In this document: piece by piece, positions 1-13,500 of the stretch
Layout of the letters: each line of letters begins with the position of its first letter
Position numbering within the stretch: the first letter of the stretch is position 1
Assembly: GCA_001683735.1 (NCBI GenBank)
Contig: LUGG01000043.1
Coordinates: forward strand, 62,001 to 126,000
Reading direction: 5' to 3'
Length of the DNA: 64,000 bases
Origin: Grifola frondosa
Taxonomy: Eukaryota; Basidiomycota; Agaricomycetes; Polyporales; Grifolaceae
Notes under the pieces: model-generated
Databases searched by the model: none
Told to the model about the DNA's origin: nothing
The model's input: only the letters and a program-made list of their open reading frames with translations
Translations under genes and position numbers: made by a program

Positions 1-1041
1 TTCCCCAGCTTAAACGTCGGAGGACATCGTAGTGTCATGGTTGCATGAAACTCCATTTTCTGCACCCATGTGCCCTTCTCACCATCCTCTTCTGGAATCC
101 ATATCTTCTCCGCCGTCTCTACAGCGACAGCATGTTTTGGGACATTCGAAAGTAGCTCAGCGACGGTCTCTTCCGCGTCAGAGCCATTGCCGGCCGTTAA
201 GACTATTGTGCGCCGAAGCTTGAGCTCAATTCTGCAGATTGAGGAACGGTAGGAAAGATAGGTTTTTCGGGGTGAGTATCTTTCAGCTTCATCGGTGCGG
301 TAATGCTCGTAACCTTGATAGTGAAGGGAATGGGAACAAACAGTGGGAGCGCATCCATATGGGGAATCCAGAGCTGCAAGAGAACGGCAAATCAATACCA
401 AATTCTACATCGGAGAGTGGAACGCGATCACTTCAGCTTTAACCGTAGAGTAATCTCCCCATATGCCTTTGCGTACCCTCATCTCTTGCTTCTTTCTCCC
501 CCACTCACCCCTCCATCCAGAATGCAGTTCGTGGCGCAGCTCCGCGCCTCTGGGATCGGGCGGCACTACCGAGAGCAGGCGTTGGATAATCCTATCGGAG
601 TTGAAGACGCCCCGCACGCCGATAACCTGGATCGTGTAGCGCACTGAAGCGCTCTTCCCGGACCCTACAAAGTCGAAGGAAGGGGGGCCATGTGCGGGAA
701 GATTAAATTCGAAGGACAGACGTAGTATATGCGTATCCGGTGGCGGATAGGCATGGCCTCCTAGTCCAAAGAGATAGATTCTCGTGGATAACGTCTGCAG
801 ACTCGGTGGGGTGCGATTCATTCACCTCTGCATATCTAAAGTGAGTAGAATGTAAGAATCATTCCTTGGATGCAAATTCGAGGACACACATGCGGATGGA
901 TCCACGGAGTTTGACGACGATCTCCTCGATTTCTTCCTCTTGCACGAGCGGAAAGTCTAGTACAACTTCGCCCTCCACTGGGCCCCCAGCTACGAAAAGA
1001 GCTGGGGTGATTTCGAGGGCAATGGCCGATCTTTCGGGCAT
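1..1041 (-). CDS. Arrestin-like domain protein, 3' end beyond the window
   Basis: The start is the ATG at 1041 (MPERSAIALEITPALFVAGG). It is followed by a typical arrestin-like N-terminal beta-sandwich pattern: a GGPVEGEVVLDFP strand, then an acidic EEEIEEIVVKLRG stretch. A second segment (about 820-405) contains PDTHILRLSFEFNLP and GKSASVRYTIQVIGVRG, the usual arrestin-N second half in fungal homologues. The reading continues to position 1, where the minus strand still encodes protein (EEDGEKGTWVQKMEF), so the C-terminus is off the window. At least one intron and probably a frame break lie near 830-870, where I see no clean GT donor. Fungal arrestin-like proteins act as adaptors in receptor or transporter trafficking; the exact role here is unknown. 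Confidence 0.72.
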
Positions 1042-3183
1042 GTTGAATGTCGGAAAACAACCTGCGAGTCAATGCTATCTTATGCACTCAGCACGATGCT
1101 GGCAGTGCAATGGCACGATCCTGTGCGAATGGTGATAAGCAGCTTGTGCTAGAGCTCCTTACAGAAGCATAGATCCATATAGCCTTTGCGAGGCAGTGTA
1201 AATGATCACAGCATAATGTTATCCGTGGATGGAATTAGGCGCTCTCGCCTTATCGAGGATGCAGGCTCAGCGATAAACGCATAATTACCGTACGTATGGA
1301 CCTTCTGAAACTGAGATAATTTGTGCTGTCAAGGAATGGTATGGCTAGCTATACCTTTCGCCTTCTTAATAGAATGGAAGGATGGGGTAATTTACCAGTT
1401 GCAAACGATTGTCCGGAAGGCGCATACGAGTGGATATCGTGGGGCGGCGATCGAATCTCCTGGTCATATCGCGTCAACTCCGCTCGCTGGGTACAAAACC
1501 TACAGGTGCCGCCATCAACGCTCGTTTCTTCCCTTCAATATCCGGACTTTATAGATGTGATTCAATATGTGGTGCGTGCTTGATATAATGAAACCAAAAC
1601 TCAAGAAACCGCCCGCTTCAGAAAGCACACTACCCGACTTCGCCTGATATCTGGTTGTCGAACAGATGATCGTCCTTAGCGTGAAGTACACTCTTTTTCA
1701 AGAGATCTACGTAGCACGGGGGATAGATTGATTGAAGGTACGATATTGCACATGCTCTAGCACTCTGTTTGAGGTGGGATCTGATAATTATTGCGTATGC
1801 AGATTGCTGGTAGGATGATACTCCCACTTGCGGTTTAAGTCATATTACGCAGGCATGTTTCACGGCGCATATGCACTTTCACTCGTGTGCCTGGCCCTTC
1901 CTTCCCACAAAAACATCTTCACAACAAGGTTTACTCTGTCCATTTTATAAATTTGTCCACCCAAATTTGACATCGGCGAAGTGAACTTTGGTATCTCGTA
2001 GGGAAGTCCAAGCTGTCTTATACAATTCTGGAGAAGTCGGTCACTCCCGCAACGCTTGCACCAAGATTGGCTACCTACCAATGACGTCTCGAGTCCTGCT
2101 TGTTACGACCTCCCTATCTTCATGGTTTTGCTCTCCGAAACCCAGGAAGTACGGCAATGCACTAGAAGCTCAAGAATAACTGTCGGTTGATCTTTCACGC
2201 ATAATCGCAATCCACTTCGGGACATCGGAGCATATTTTCATCTCTATCGCACTGGCTCCTTGAAGTCTCTCTGGGCAAAGCTATCGTTTTCTTGGTCACC
2301 ACAGTCGGCTTTTCCTCACCGCTATACCATTATCAAGTATCATGCTTCAAGTCCTGCGGAGTCTATCATCGGATTACTATTTTCCAGCTCCACGCGTCTT
2401 TGTGCCGCTATGATTCTTATGGCTGGACATCCCTCATGCAATCATTTCGATGCCAATCCACTCCTTAAATTGTGCCTTCGACCTTCTGGCAGCATCTATT
2501 GACGATCAAAAGTTAGCATCGGCCCATCGTAGTTCGTAATGGATTGTGTCGCCAGCACCGCGCTGTGCTCTCATCCCACGGGGCAGTTGGCGCGCGATCT
2601 TGTGTATTTGTGCAAGCCATTTTTGCCCATGTCTCGTATCTATTTCATGTCTATCTTGATGTTTCACGCGGATTGGCCTCCGAGGCCATCTACGATATCA
2701 CAAGTCTAAGGTACACCCTCCAATTCGAATATCGTATCGCACCTCTGTCTTTCCGCGCCACTCTCAACTACGCAGAATCTTTCAACTCTGGAGTATTACA
2801 CTCAACTGAAGGATGTAAGAAGCCGTGCTCAGGGCTCTCTTGCACACGATCCCAGGGCTATATCTGTGAGTGACGGTCTAGTCCAGTGTGCGGCCTGCGG
2901 TCCGGACCTGGATGAGTCACGGGTGTGACAGAGTAATTCGTTAAGGCACTGCCGCACACCAGCCGTCTAAGGGACTTCCGACCAGATGATTTGGCGACGA
3001 TGCACTCAACATTCAACCACATCCACCCGTGGAACGTCCCTCCATTGCGTTGGACGAGCGATTTGTCGCTGTCTTGCCGATAGGAATTCTACGGAGAATC
3101 TGACGCTATCGATCCGGTGAGTATCAAACATATATACTGCCGCCCAAGATCGTCGACAGAGACTGAACATCACATAGACCCTC
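1042..3183. other. Stretch without a recognisable gene
   Basis: Open frames on both strands are short and I recognise none with confidence. Around 2690-2800 (+) the translation SLRYTLQFEYRIAPLSF vaguely resembles the N-terminal part of agaricomycete F-box family proteins, so this could be a relic of a neighbour of the F-box gene at 3184. That is a weak impression only. Confidence 0.4.
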
Positions 3184-4857
3184 ATGACTCTTGGACACAT
3201 CCAGCGCACTCAGATCAAGAATATCATCGCAGAGCTCAATCGCCAGGCCACTGAACACCAGCTTCGCCGCAGATACCTCATCGGTCAGATTCATGCCGAT
3301 CAGAGCTATCAGGTAAGCCCACACTCGAGTAATGACAACTCCGCGGGAAGTTGAGCCGTATGACCTCCACAGCATGAAGTGAAGAGGCTTGGGGACTCAT
3401 ATGGGTGGAACATCTTTCGCGCTTCTCCAGATGGCTGGCGTGTCTACCTCCGTGAGGCTGAGATGGATGGCTTTCAATTCAGCCCCGCAGTGTGCGAACT
3501 CATGAACCAGGTTCATGTGAATGAGGCCTCGTTGTCATGCGTCCTGGCCAAGATCGAGGCGTTGTCTACTCTTGTTGTTCCAGTGCAAAGCCTTCCAACG
3601 GAGGTGCTTGTCATGATTTTCAAGGCGGGATGTCGGATGCCCCATCCTGATCCTGTGAGCGACTCTGGAGACCCCCGACGTATTCCATTTCCCCTGTTGG
3701 TATCCTCCGTGTCACGCTACTGGCGTGACGTTGCCATAAACACCCCCAGCCTCTGGACAAACATCACGATTAAACAGACCAAACCGCTCGGGTGGGTCCC
3801 ACTATGCCTGCAGCGATCCGGGGGTCAATTGCTCGACATCACAATCGACTGCCGTCCTCTCGCCACGTTGACTGCTGCCGTAGTAGATGATATCGTCGCA
3901 AGGTTGATGGTGCACATCGATCGCTGGCACAGCTTCTCTCTTATCACCCCTCACTCCGTCACCATCATGGCAGTTGGGAGGCGTCTCGCAGAGGCGTATT
4001 CACCCCAACTCCAACATCTCCGACTATCCCTGAGCGGCTCGTCTGGCAATCAAGAAGTTGTCTTACCAAATATTCTTCAAGGTGGTGCTCTTGCACTTTC
4101 TTCCGTCCGTCTTGACTCCGTATCGATTCCCTGGAGAGCGCCGCCCCTAGTTGGTTTAACGATGATCGACATGCGGTGGCTTTGGCTACGCACCCGGCTC
4201 GTATACGAGCAATTTCGCGATATGCTCGCAGGGTCCCCATCTCTCACCCGTCTCACTCTTCGCGGCAGCTATGTCCACCTCCACGCAGGCACGATATATC
4301 CGAAATTACAGGTACCCACGCTGCGCTATCTGGAGCTTTCTGGGAACAATGTTTGTCGCATGTCGTCCCTCCTCATCACGCCCGCTCTGGAGGAGCTCAC
4401 GCTCGCGAACCTGGATGAGACGGAGTTCCGCGAGTTCGTGCAGTCGCTCCCCATCGAAGGCTCCGGCGGCAGGTATCCCTTGCTTCAGTCCCTGACTTTA
4501 GTGAACGCAGGAATGTGCACGCTCACCAACCGGTTCACGAATGCGCTCTCCACGATCTCGCATATTACGGTCATCAATTCCTGTGCAGATCGTTTCCTCG
4601 AGCTTCTCCGGCTCAAGCAGGTGGCGAACATCGCAGCGCCAGGGGTGTTGTGCTGGCCACACCTGCGCACCCTTACGCTCGTGGATGACGTCGATTATGA
4701 TCTTCTCTATGGTGTAGTGATTGAACGCGCGACGCTTGGGATTCCTTTACGTCGCCTGATCTTGCATGTGTCGTTTATGCACAATGAACAACTGCGCGCG
4801 GCTCTCGAGCAGCACGTCAAGATCGATGAAATTAATGCCGTGGATCTTGGCCAATGA
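3184..4857 (+). CDS. F-box protein with leucine-rich C-terminal region
   Basis: Two exons: ATG at 3184, exon 1 to 3312, a 60-nt intron (gtaagc...ccacag) and exon 2 from 3373 to the TGA at 4855-4857, about 537 residues. The frame before 3373 continues in phase from exon 1, so the ATG at 3184 is preferred over a start inside exon 2. An F-box begins near residue 115 (VQSLPTEVLVMIFKAGC) and continues through PFPLLVSSVSRYWRDVAI and TPSLWTNI, the usual agaricomycete F-box consensus. The rest has spaced leucine-rich strands (LRLSLSG, LTRLTLRGSYV, LRYLELSGNNV, LEELTLANLDE) ending in LRRLILHVSF. Such proteins are substrate adaptors of SCF ubiquitin ligases and form very large families in mushrooms; the target is unknown. 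Confidence 0.85.
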
Positions 4858-4973
4858 CGGGGCCGCCTATGTGGTAAGATGGCACCGCAGTGTTCGTGGA
4901 CTCGTCATTGACCAGCACATTCAGTGTGTAACAGGGTGTTTGTAGAGGCATATCTGGTCGGGGTTGAACAGGT

Positions 4974-6822
4974 TCAACAATACATATTCGCAAAATCCTT
5001 CCGTGCGGCGGCGATTCCCTGTGGCAGGCCGTGTTCTGGGACCGCCGTTGCGCCAGTGATTCGCCGTGAGAGGCCATCATCAAAAAATACAGAAACGGAT
5101 AACAGCTTTCTAGTTGCACTCACCGTATTCCCATCTATTCGTGTCGCCCTTTGCCGTAACATAGACCTGGCTCCGCCGTTTGACCCATGGACCAATGAAG
5201 CCTAATTCCGGAACAGGGGAAGAGGGTGGCGTAGAAGACACTGCGGATAAGAAAACCCATGCATCATCCCATCCTTGAATGAAGCCCTCTCCAAAACGCC
5301 AATGCTCGTAGTGGCCAGGGTACCGTGACCAATATGATGAATGTTCGCCTAAGATATGCTCGGATAATTAGCGTCGTCTACCCCTTATGCGGAATACATG
5401 TCGTTAACTTACCGAGGGCTTTGTCTCGTGCTTGATCCCTCCGGCGAACTCTGTCAACGCTGTCTTCCAACGACTTCTTTGCCACCAGTCCCAGCCGGGT
5501 GGGATCACGCCAGCATTGACGGCATCTCTGAACGACCATCCTTTGTCGCCCGCCTGCTCCTTCTTGTATGTCCAAAAGAACCATCCAGAGCACCATCGTT
5601 CATACAGCGACAGCTGTGCCTCCACAAACGCCTTCTGATCCTTCAACTGGTTTCCCGACCCCTGCAAGGAGCCTGGATTGAGTGCACCAGACCACTCCCC
5701 GACAACCAATGCGCCGCCTGCGCTCTCCAATTTGCGTGACACTCGCCCAAACATCTGTGGCGTCTGCGCTCCGCCTTCTGTGAGAACACGTGCGTGTTGT
5801 GCGGCAGACGTTGATATGTCTTCCTTAGTGAAGCACCGGTATAGATGGTGGTCGAGCACCGCAAAGGGCACCTTCGAGTCCGCGAGGAACCCCGCGTACT
5901 GATCCGTCATCCAGGCATCTCCGATGTACAGCGGGATGTCCGCATCTACTGCGCGCAGCGCACGGAAGGTCTCGCGATACCACTTCTCGAGCGCATGGTT
6001 GTGTCCGCCCGGCGCAGGCTCGTTGAGAAGCTCGATCCCGACTAGATTTGGCAGCGGGGGAGTCTGAGCGCGGGAGAATGCGCCCAGGTTGGACAGCAGC
6101 GCCGTCAGAACGTGGATCGTGTGCGGCATGTTGCGCCGCTCGCTGAAGAAGGCAGGGTTGGACGCGGAGGTGCCGGAATGCGAGTCGCGGTTCTGTTTGC
6201 CGGGCGCAGCGTGTAGATCTGTTGGCGTGGGGCGCGGGTGAGTAGTGGAGGGGAGGCGGGTAGAGCATCTACGTACCAAAAAGGACGCCGATCCTGTAGC
6301 GATGCGCCGTCGCGAGGGCCTTCGTGATTCTGCTCCACGCGCCCGCAAAGACATCTCCCAGATCGGCGAAATCAGTGCCTTGGAGGACAGATGGGTCGGC
6401 TCCGCAGATATGATAGTATCCGATCTATATGTATTGTATGCAAGATGTAAGTGCCTTTCAGGATAGATCCTTTGTTGTTTACGCACCGGGATGCGGACTG
6501 TGTTGATGCCTTGATCTGCAATCCATGCCCAATCTTGTTCGGTGATCCAGTTATCCCAGTGTTCTTCCAGGACCGTTTTTGCGTTTGACCCGCGTGCGAC
6601 ATCTAAATCGCTCTGCCCAGGCGAAATAGCGAAACGGAAAGGAGAGTTAGCGATCCATCGCTCCAGGACGAACCAAGAACCTGGAGGCGAGAACCATACA
6701 TGTGAATAGGATGTCGGGGAACGAAATCTATTAATTAAACTCACCGAGGTTCACGCCCTTTTGCTTGCGGAAACGGTAGATATCAGCCTCAGCAGGGAAG
6801 GGCCCGCTGGGGAAGGAATAGT
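4974..6822 (-). CDS. Glycoside hydrolase family 5 protein, exo-beta-1,3-glucanase-like (GH5_9 type)
   Basis: Multi-exon gene read on the minus strand. The first recognised exon (about 6822 downward) encodes FPAEADIYRFRKQKGVNLG, followed after an intron by SWFVLERWIANSPF, the conserved N-terminus of basidiomycete GH5_9 proteins. The catalytic acid/base lies in GIELLNEPAPGG and the nucleophile in VVGEWSGAL; HHLYRCF and RWCSGWFFWTYK are family barrel motifs. Introns I can place are near 6420-6487, 6218-6276, 5349-5412 and 5019-5123. The last exons give the conserved tail (GFIQGWDDAWVFLS, LGFIGPWVKRR, ending ANMYC) and the TGA at 4974-4976. Related enzymes trim beta-1,3-glucan in cell walls. No signal peptide is visible, but the initiating exon was not identified, so secretion cannot be judged. 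Confidence 0.85.
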
Positions 6823-7499
6823 CTGAGCGGGAGCATCATGCGAATGATGAAGCAAACTCGTTAACTTGTGCATATATCTGTCTAAGCTGGCCAACAGTAT
6901 TAGTGGGGAAAGGCAGACTCGACTCGGAGTCGGAGTATTCGATACTTTATATTCGCAGGGGTACAATGCGGAGGTATGTATGACGTCGCCAGTGATCGAA
7001 ATGGTCATTTTCTTACCAGAAATTATAATGAAAGGGTTAATGGGCAACAAGTCCTCGGAGCACGAAGAGCACGATCCAATATTTGTGTGATAAATATCAT
7101 TGATTCTGCCTGCAGGAAAGTGCAGTATATAAAGACACACTCCAATTATGTAGAGGAAATGAGACAAGAAGTATGAGATGCAGGAGACCGTGTAACATGT
7201 GGAGGGTATAGTGGTGGCAGAACTGGAAAGAGCAATGTCGCGGTCAACAGAGATCGCGTCACGTCTTACGCCCAAGCAAGGGTTCATTCTCAGCCCAGCC
7301 AAATCGTCGACGGAGTCGATAACCGACGCGTCGAATGAGATGCGGGTTCAGAACTGGATCCGGGTGGGGTCTGAGAGTGTAATGAGATGGCGCCGTCGGA
7401 GTGCGGAGAATAAAGCGACGACGTACCTATGGAAAGTGATCGGATGGCCGCCAATTCTGTCGCTTGGGTCAAACCTCACTGATGAGCCCGCGGATTGCT
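6823..7499. other. Intergenic stretch, first exon of the GH5 gene possibly here
   Basis: This probably holds the 5' end of the GH5 gene. The minus-strand open frame 7302-6751 is long but its translation looks non-coding. Nothing else is recognised. Confidence 0.35.
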
Positions 7500-9756
7500 T
7501 CACTTGAAAACCCAACGCTGACATAGCCTACAATCGAAAACCATGAGTACCTTGTAACATAACAGGTGGAGCATCAACATTTTTACCTTCTCAAAGTCGG
7601 CCCATTTGAGGTGGCCTTTCTTCACGTTGGGATCCGCGGGCTCGTCATCTGAGTCAAGGTATTGACGCAACACCTCAGGTAACTTGCGGCCTGAAGCGTG
7701 CTTAACGTTAGTGGTGTGTGTGTGAGCCTTACCTGAATCTTCAGAATGCACGCGGTCGTCGTCGGACACGGTAGGGGATTGGCTAGCAATAGAATATCTC
7801 TTTTTCTGCTTCATCTTCTTTTGCTCAGAGATGAATGACCGTCCTGACATAACACGTGCTTGGGCCACGTCGGCCACACAAAGGGAGTTTGGGTCGAATA
7901 CACGCGGTTCCGACCTAGAAGTGGCAGTCGCATCGTTTGCGTCGGCCGGTGCAGTGTCGGCAGGCGGCAGCGGCACCATAAAGAAGCAGAACAAACGCCC
8001 ATAGCAATCAACCCTCACTGCCGACCTGCCCGACCACTGGAAGAACGCAGATTCAAACAGGTCCCACAGCGCGCTGAATCGCCCTGGGTCTCTCAGGTCG
8101 TTCATCGAGGAGACCAGCTTGATGCACCGGCGGCTTTGGCTCGTTCCGAGCATCACGTTGTATAGATCGATATTCATGGGGTACCAGCAATGACGGAATA
8201 TGTGCTCCATGCGAGGGGCAGCTTCGTCCAAGTGACGCAGAGGCATATTCAATATGGTTGCTAGGAGCGCGTTGCGGAGTTCCTGGATAACGGCTTGGTC
8301 GCCGATCGCGTCATAGAGGAATTGACTAATCCCTGCCTTCTCGGTGGGCGATGCCGTTGTGAGTGCTTTATACAAACCATCTGTGGGAACATATATGCGC
8401 AGCGTGCAGAAACTCAAAAGGTATTGCTCCATGTTGCTTTCCGGATCTTGCGGTACGGAGGGGCCAACTTTGCGATGGTACTGGGGATATCCAAAACCCT
8501 ACAACAACCTTCATAAGATATAAACGATCAAAGAGGCGATACATACTGACCCTTCCGCCTGAGCGAACAATATAAGGGGTAAATGCTGGAGAAGTAGCGA
8601 TAGCATTTTGAAGGCGATTGTCGAGTATGTGTCCTAGGAGCTTCACGGCGACGCACAGTCTCTGAAAGATGGGGAACGTGAGGGAAGAATCCCCGAGTTC
8701 TAGGTCATCAAACAGGCCTGCCACGTAGTCGAGATAAGCACCGGATGTAGCATGGAGGTCCCGGATATCTGACCTTTCATGTCCAACCTCACTTGGCCTG
8801 TTTCACCCAGTTCTTGAAGGTCCGTTAGCTCATCAATAATGATCTGCCACGATGCATGCATCGAATGGACTTCAAACATTAGCAGCGCAACTTCTCGCGT
8901 GATCCAGTAATCTGGAAAATGACTGCGAGTGTGTCCATTCGGATCTGGAACTCGCTGGAGTGTAGCAGTTAAAACCTGCGAACGGGTGAGCGAGCATATA
9001 GGAACCCACCGCGAAACAATGCGCAAGGCGATCTTGGATGGTAGACAAGAGATGCTCGGGGACGTTGTGTAATTCCTCGATTTCGTCTCTGAGGGCATCC
9101 CGTTGGGATTGAGCCATACGAAGAGCTTCGTCGACGTCCAGCTCAGGTCTTGCCCATCTCCCGGCATAGAGTTCAGCTGATTGGAAAAGCTGTAAGTAAT
9201 GATAGCAGGAACCGACAATAGAATACTACTCACAGCAAACCCTTGCATTGAATTCCAGAGAAGACTCTCCTTCGTTACGTTGTAATCTGGGCTTTGCCTC
9301 GGGCTTACCAAATGTCTGGAGCTAGCGCATGTTCAGCCACACGAACAAATACTCAGACATACTCAGACACGGCACTCACTTCCGTGTCCAAGTGATAGAA
9401 GTAATCTCTCATATCGCGTAAAATAAGATTGTTGGGATCACTCTATTCATCCGAGGTCGTCAGCAAAGTCACAAAGGAGTGGCATCCCATGGCATTGAGC
9501 CACGAACCTCGGGAAGAAAACTGTCCAAAAATTCCTCTTCATCCGCAATATTACGCCGCTTTGATATCCTATCAACAACATATATCAAGATATGGCTTAT
9601 GTGAACGTAGCGTAGGACAAGCACGCACCTTGGACGAAACCAGTCTTTGTTCCAACGGCGTTTGGGTAAATCTTCGTGAGCTCCTTGGTTGAATACATCT
9701 GCATCAAAATTGGACGGCTCTGTGGTCAACGTTAATTCAGCGTCGGAGGAGAACAT
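7500..9756 (-). CDS. Multi-exon gene, product not recognised
   Basis: The proposed start is the ATG at 9756 (MFSSDAELTLTTEPSNFDAD) and the stop is the TGA at 7500-7502. Long open stretches separated by short AT-rich introns run the whole way, and the frame content is clearly protein-like. Visible pieces include RRISKRR-type basic sequence followed by EEEFLDSFLPEVRGSMPWDA, a DMRDYFYHLDTE segment near 9400, a helical middle (9300-8700), and LYDAIGDQAVIQELRNALLA and FESAFFQWSGRSAVRVDCYG (8430-7980). A Lys-rich/acidic linker near 7800-7700 (KKMKQKKRYS, DDDRVHSEDSGK) suggests a disordered region. I recognise no domain. It resembles the large pool of lineage-specific agaricomycete proteins. Exon borders are approximate. 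Confidence 0.55.
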
Positions 9757-10096
9757 AGTGGGACAAAGGTGAGAGCAAGAAACAAGTGGCGCACGGAGCC
9801 ACCTCCAGACAAGGTACTTATACTGATGGAGGTAATTTAAGAGGGTTGTCCGAAAATATGTAATTAATGAAGAAATAATGTCCGAATTTATCAAGAATTT
9901 ATGGCTCTGTCAATTTCCTGCACGGTGTGCTCCCACAATCGCTTTCTTGCCTCCTCAGATCCATGATATCGCTGCTTTCCAATGTCTTCGCCATGATTAT
10001 CTCTGCGGAACGCACCCTTCTCCCCTTCGAACAAACCCCATAGCAGGTATTCGGCGCAGTCTTCGGCAGACACCGAGACAGGATACAATAACGCCT

Positions 10097-10109
10097 CAAA
10101 GAGGGGGTT
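10097..10109. repeat. Target-site duplication, LINE 3' side
   Basis: The 13-bp sequence caaagagggggtt is identical to 16404-16416. It lies directly before the T-rich run that is the LINE tail on the minus strand. Confidence 0.9.
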
Positions 10110-10570
10110 TTTTTTATTTATTTTTTTATTTTTAAATCCATTTAACGTCCGCTGGGGCAATGCCCTATGTCGGACGGCAAGTACAGGTGTGCAATATGGC
10201 CGCTGCCCGGTCCTCCACTTCCCTCTCCGCATCGCAAGTAGTTCTCCGTCTGCTTCCCCTCGTCCCGGCTATCCCAGTCTCCGCTTCGCCGTGTGTCGGC
10301 TGCGCCTCCCCGCAAGCCCCTTCCCGCCTCCGTAAGAAGCTCCTCTGTCCGACCGCATGTCCTCTCCTGCTACTCAGTGTCCTGCTGCTCACGTGTGTCC
10401 GCTGCCCAACCACCGGACCTCTGCACAACCTAGGATCCTGCACGCCAGTTTCCCGTCTCCGTGGGCCTCCTCCTGTCGCGATGAGCGCTCCGCTCCCTCT
10501 CCATTCCCCTTCCTTGTGTCCCTCAAGGGTGTCCTTCCCCCCTGCTTGCTTCCGTGCTCATGATGAGGCT

Positions 10571-13500
10571 TTAGCCCGGGTTCTTGTCTGGGGATGCCCG
10601 AGGGGCGTAGATTCTCTTGGTGTGGTAGATAAAGTCTAGAGTAGCCTTTGTCATCTTCGGGTTCGAGAGGAGGTTAATGATATTACGTGACCTGACGGGA
10701 ATCTTGTCCCAAAACTGCCTTCTGGTGTTGTTGTGTTCGGGGCACTCGACGAGGAAGTGGAAGACGGTTTCGTCGCTGCGCGGGCAGTACGGACAACGTG
10801 GTGTGTCGGACTTTCCGATGCGGAAGAGGTGCTTGTTGAGTGGTGCGTGTCCCGTCCTGAGGTACATGAGGATTGCGGAGTCGCGTTTGGAGTGGTTCCG
10901 GACCATCTTCATGAAGTTGCCCGAGGGCGCCTTCGGGTCTAGCTTGAGCAGTTTCGCGTAGCGGGGGGAGAGCTTGAGGCGTTCCGCGTTGCGGCGTTTG
11001 ATGCATGTGAGGATATCCTGTGAGACGGCAGAGCGGTTGTCAGGTAGTGGTTTGCGGAGTAGAGTGGGGAGAAGCTGGGTGGGGGACGACTCGCCGAGTG
11101 CTGCTTTCTTTGCCTCTGCATCAGCCATCTCGTTGCCTTGAATTCCTACATGTCCGGGTGTCCACCGGATGCCAACTCCGAGTTCGGGGTTGAGTCTTCT
11201 GACACGTCGGCGTGCCTTGTGAATTTCGTCTGCGATATAATGGGCGGGACCGCTGGTGATCTTCTTGGTCGTGATGATCGCAGCTTGATTGTCGACGCCA
11301 AGGAGGACGCTGGAGATCTGAGTGGCAATAGTAATCAGCAAGTGTATGGCCAGGAGTATACCTACCAGTTCCGCTTCGTATACAGTATGCTTGCTCTTGT
11401 CGCCTAGGTGGATCTTGAGGATCTTGTTCGGTCTGCCCTGTCTGCAAAGGACCGCTGAAGCGCCAACGCCTCCGTCTTTGAGTGCTGATCCGTCAGTGTA
11501 GATATACGCATCCGCGCTGCCTTGATTGACCTGCTTGATGGCCTCTTTCTTCGATGTGGCAATGGTCGTGGAGATGTCGCTTGTCCATTTCGGGGAGAGT
11601 CGCACCGGCTCGATCTTTTCGCTCGAATGGGGAGAGAGCTGGAAGGTGTTCAGGAGTTCATGGAGTGGGGAGCGGTGGTGCTTCGGGTAGTGCGTTGCTC
11701 TTCGTACGCATGGCGCGAGTGGGTGTCGGGGCGGGAGGGTGACTAGGCGGAGTGTGGCGCGGGCGGTAATCTTGTTGATCAGCAGGTCTAGGGATAGGGG
11801 TCAGCGTGTGCGTTCAGGGAGTCGTTGGGTGTGGAGGGCATAGCTCCCGTGATGAGCAGTGCGGCAGATCTCTGGACTCTGGCAAGTTTGTTGGTGAAGC
11901 CGGTGCGTGGCTTGCCGATCGGTTCGTCTTCGTTCGATGTGCAGATGGGTGGGATCCAAACGTCGGCAGCGTACAGCATTTTCGAGACGACTGTCGCAGA
12001 GTAAAGCTGACGGGTTAAGCTGGGGGCGATGCCGGAGGCTGGTTTGCAGAGTCGGCGAAGTTGTTGAACTGCTTGGGTGCCCTTCGCGAGTGCGGCGGCC
12101 GAGTGCTCCTTGAAGCGGAGTTCTTCGTCTACTAAGATGCCCAGGAATCTGTGGTGATCAGTGGGTGTGACGGTTAGCTCGCCTATCTCGAGGGATGGTC
12201 TCATGGTGCAGATGGTTTTGGTGGGGCCGTCAGGGTTGGGTGAGCGTCGTCTGGAGAATCCGATCAGTGCATCCTTGGAGTGTTCGAAGTGTGAGTTGTG
12301 AGACAGGGCCCACTGGGCCGCGCCGTCCGATCTGTTGATCATGTCCTCAAGCGTGTGGTTCGCCTCATCGAAGGTCGAGCCAGCTGCGAAGTATCCGGTG
12401 TCGTCCACAAATCCGAGGGTGAGTTCGTCGTTGTCAGGCTGGGCGGTGTCTAGAAGGGATGCATTGTAGAATGCAAAGAGCAGGCCGGACAGGGGGCAAC
12501 CTTGATCGATGCCGTTGGAGATGCGCATGGGGGGGGAGACGTAATCGTCAAAGACTACAGTGGCGGATCGACCTGCTAGCTTTCTGGAGAGCCATTCCGT
12601 GTAGTCCTTGGGAACGCCGCGGCTGCGCATGTTGTGGAAGAGTCGGCTGGGGTCGACGCTGGGGAAGGCACCTTTGACGTCTAGAAAGAGGCCTGCAACT
12701 ACGTTTCCCTTGCGCCAGTGGCCCTTGATGAATGAGATCATGAGGTGTAGGGAGTCTGTGGTGGTGCGACCGGGACGGCATCCGAATTGGGTGCTGGGGA
12801 GGAGCTGGTGTCGCTCGACGGCATGCGTGAGGTCTTCGGCGATGCAGGAGGAGAGGATCTTCGCGATGGTGCCGAGCAGGGTGATTGGGTGGAAGGCGTT
12901 CGGTTTTGTGTAGTCAGCCCTGCCTGGCTTCTTGAGGACGACGATGGTGAAGCATTTCCAGTCAGGGGGGTAGACCTTGAGCTTGAACGTGGCTCGGAAG
13001 ATGGGGCCGAGGAAGGGAGTGAGTAGTTCTTTGCCGTGTGTGAACACCCCGTTGGCTGGGTCCATGGGACGTGGAGTTTTGAGGGGCTTGAGCTTGCTAA
13101 TGGCGCATGTGACCTGCTCGTTCGTGATGTCGCTGAACTCGAAATGCGGGCACGGGTAGGCGGTGTCTGGGATGAGGGAGGCGGTGGGTGCGGGGGAAAG
13201 AACGAATCGAAGAGGTACTTGGCCTTGAGCTCGTTGCTGCTAGCTGCGAGCGAGCGGCCCTGCTCGTCCTTGACCTGGAGCGTTGGGATGCGTGCCCTGC
13301 CGCCGTCGTGTGCATCTGCTGAGATGAATCTGTTGGCGTCCCAGATGTTGTGGGCATTGGCGTTCTCGAGCCAGTCCAGCCAATGTTGCTGTTTCGTTGT
13401 GCGGATGAGGTCAGTGTATCTGTTTCTGGCTTGCCGATAGTCTTCGTATATTGGGTGGTCCCTGTTGGCACGGTGTGAGTACGCTGCATGTCCGAGTCGT

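Noticed and set aside
10160..10639. Plus-strand open frame of 159 codons at the LINE 3' end
   Set aside because: It lies in the LINE 3' non-coding region and its end, with a Cys/Pro/Ser-rich non-protein-like translation.
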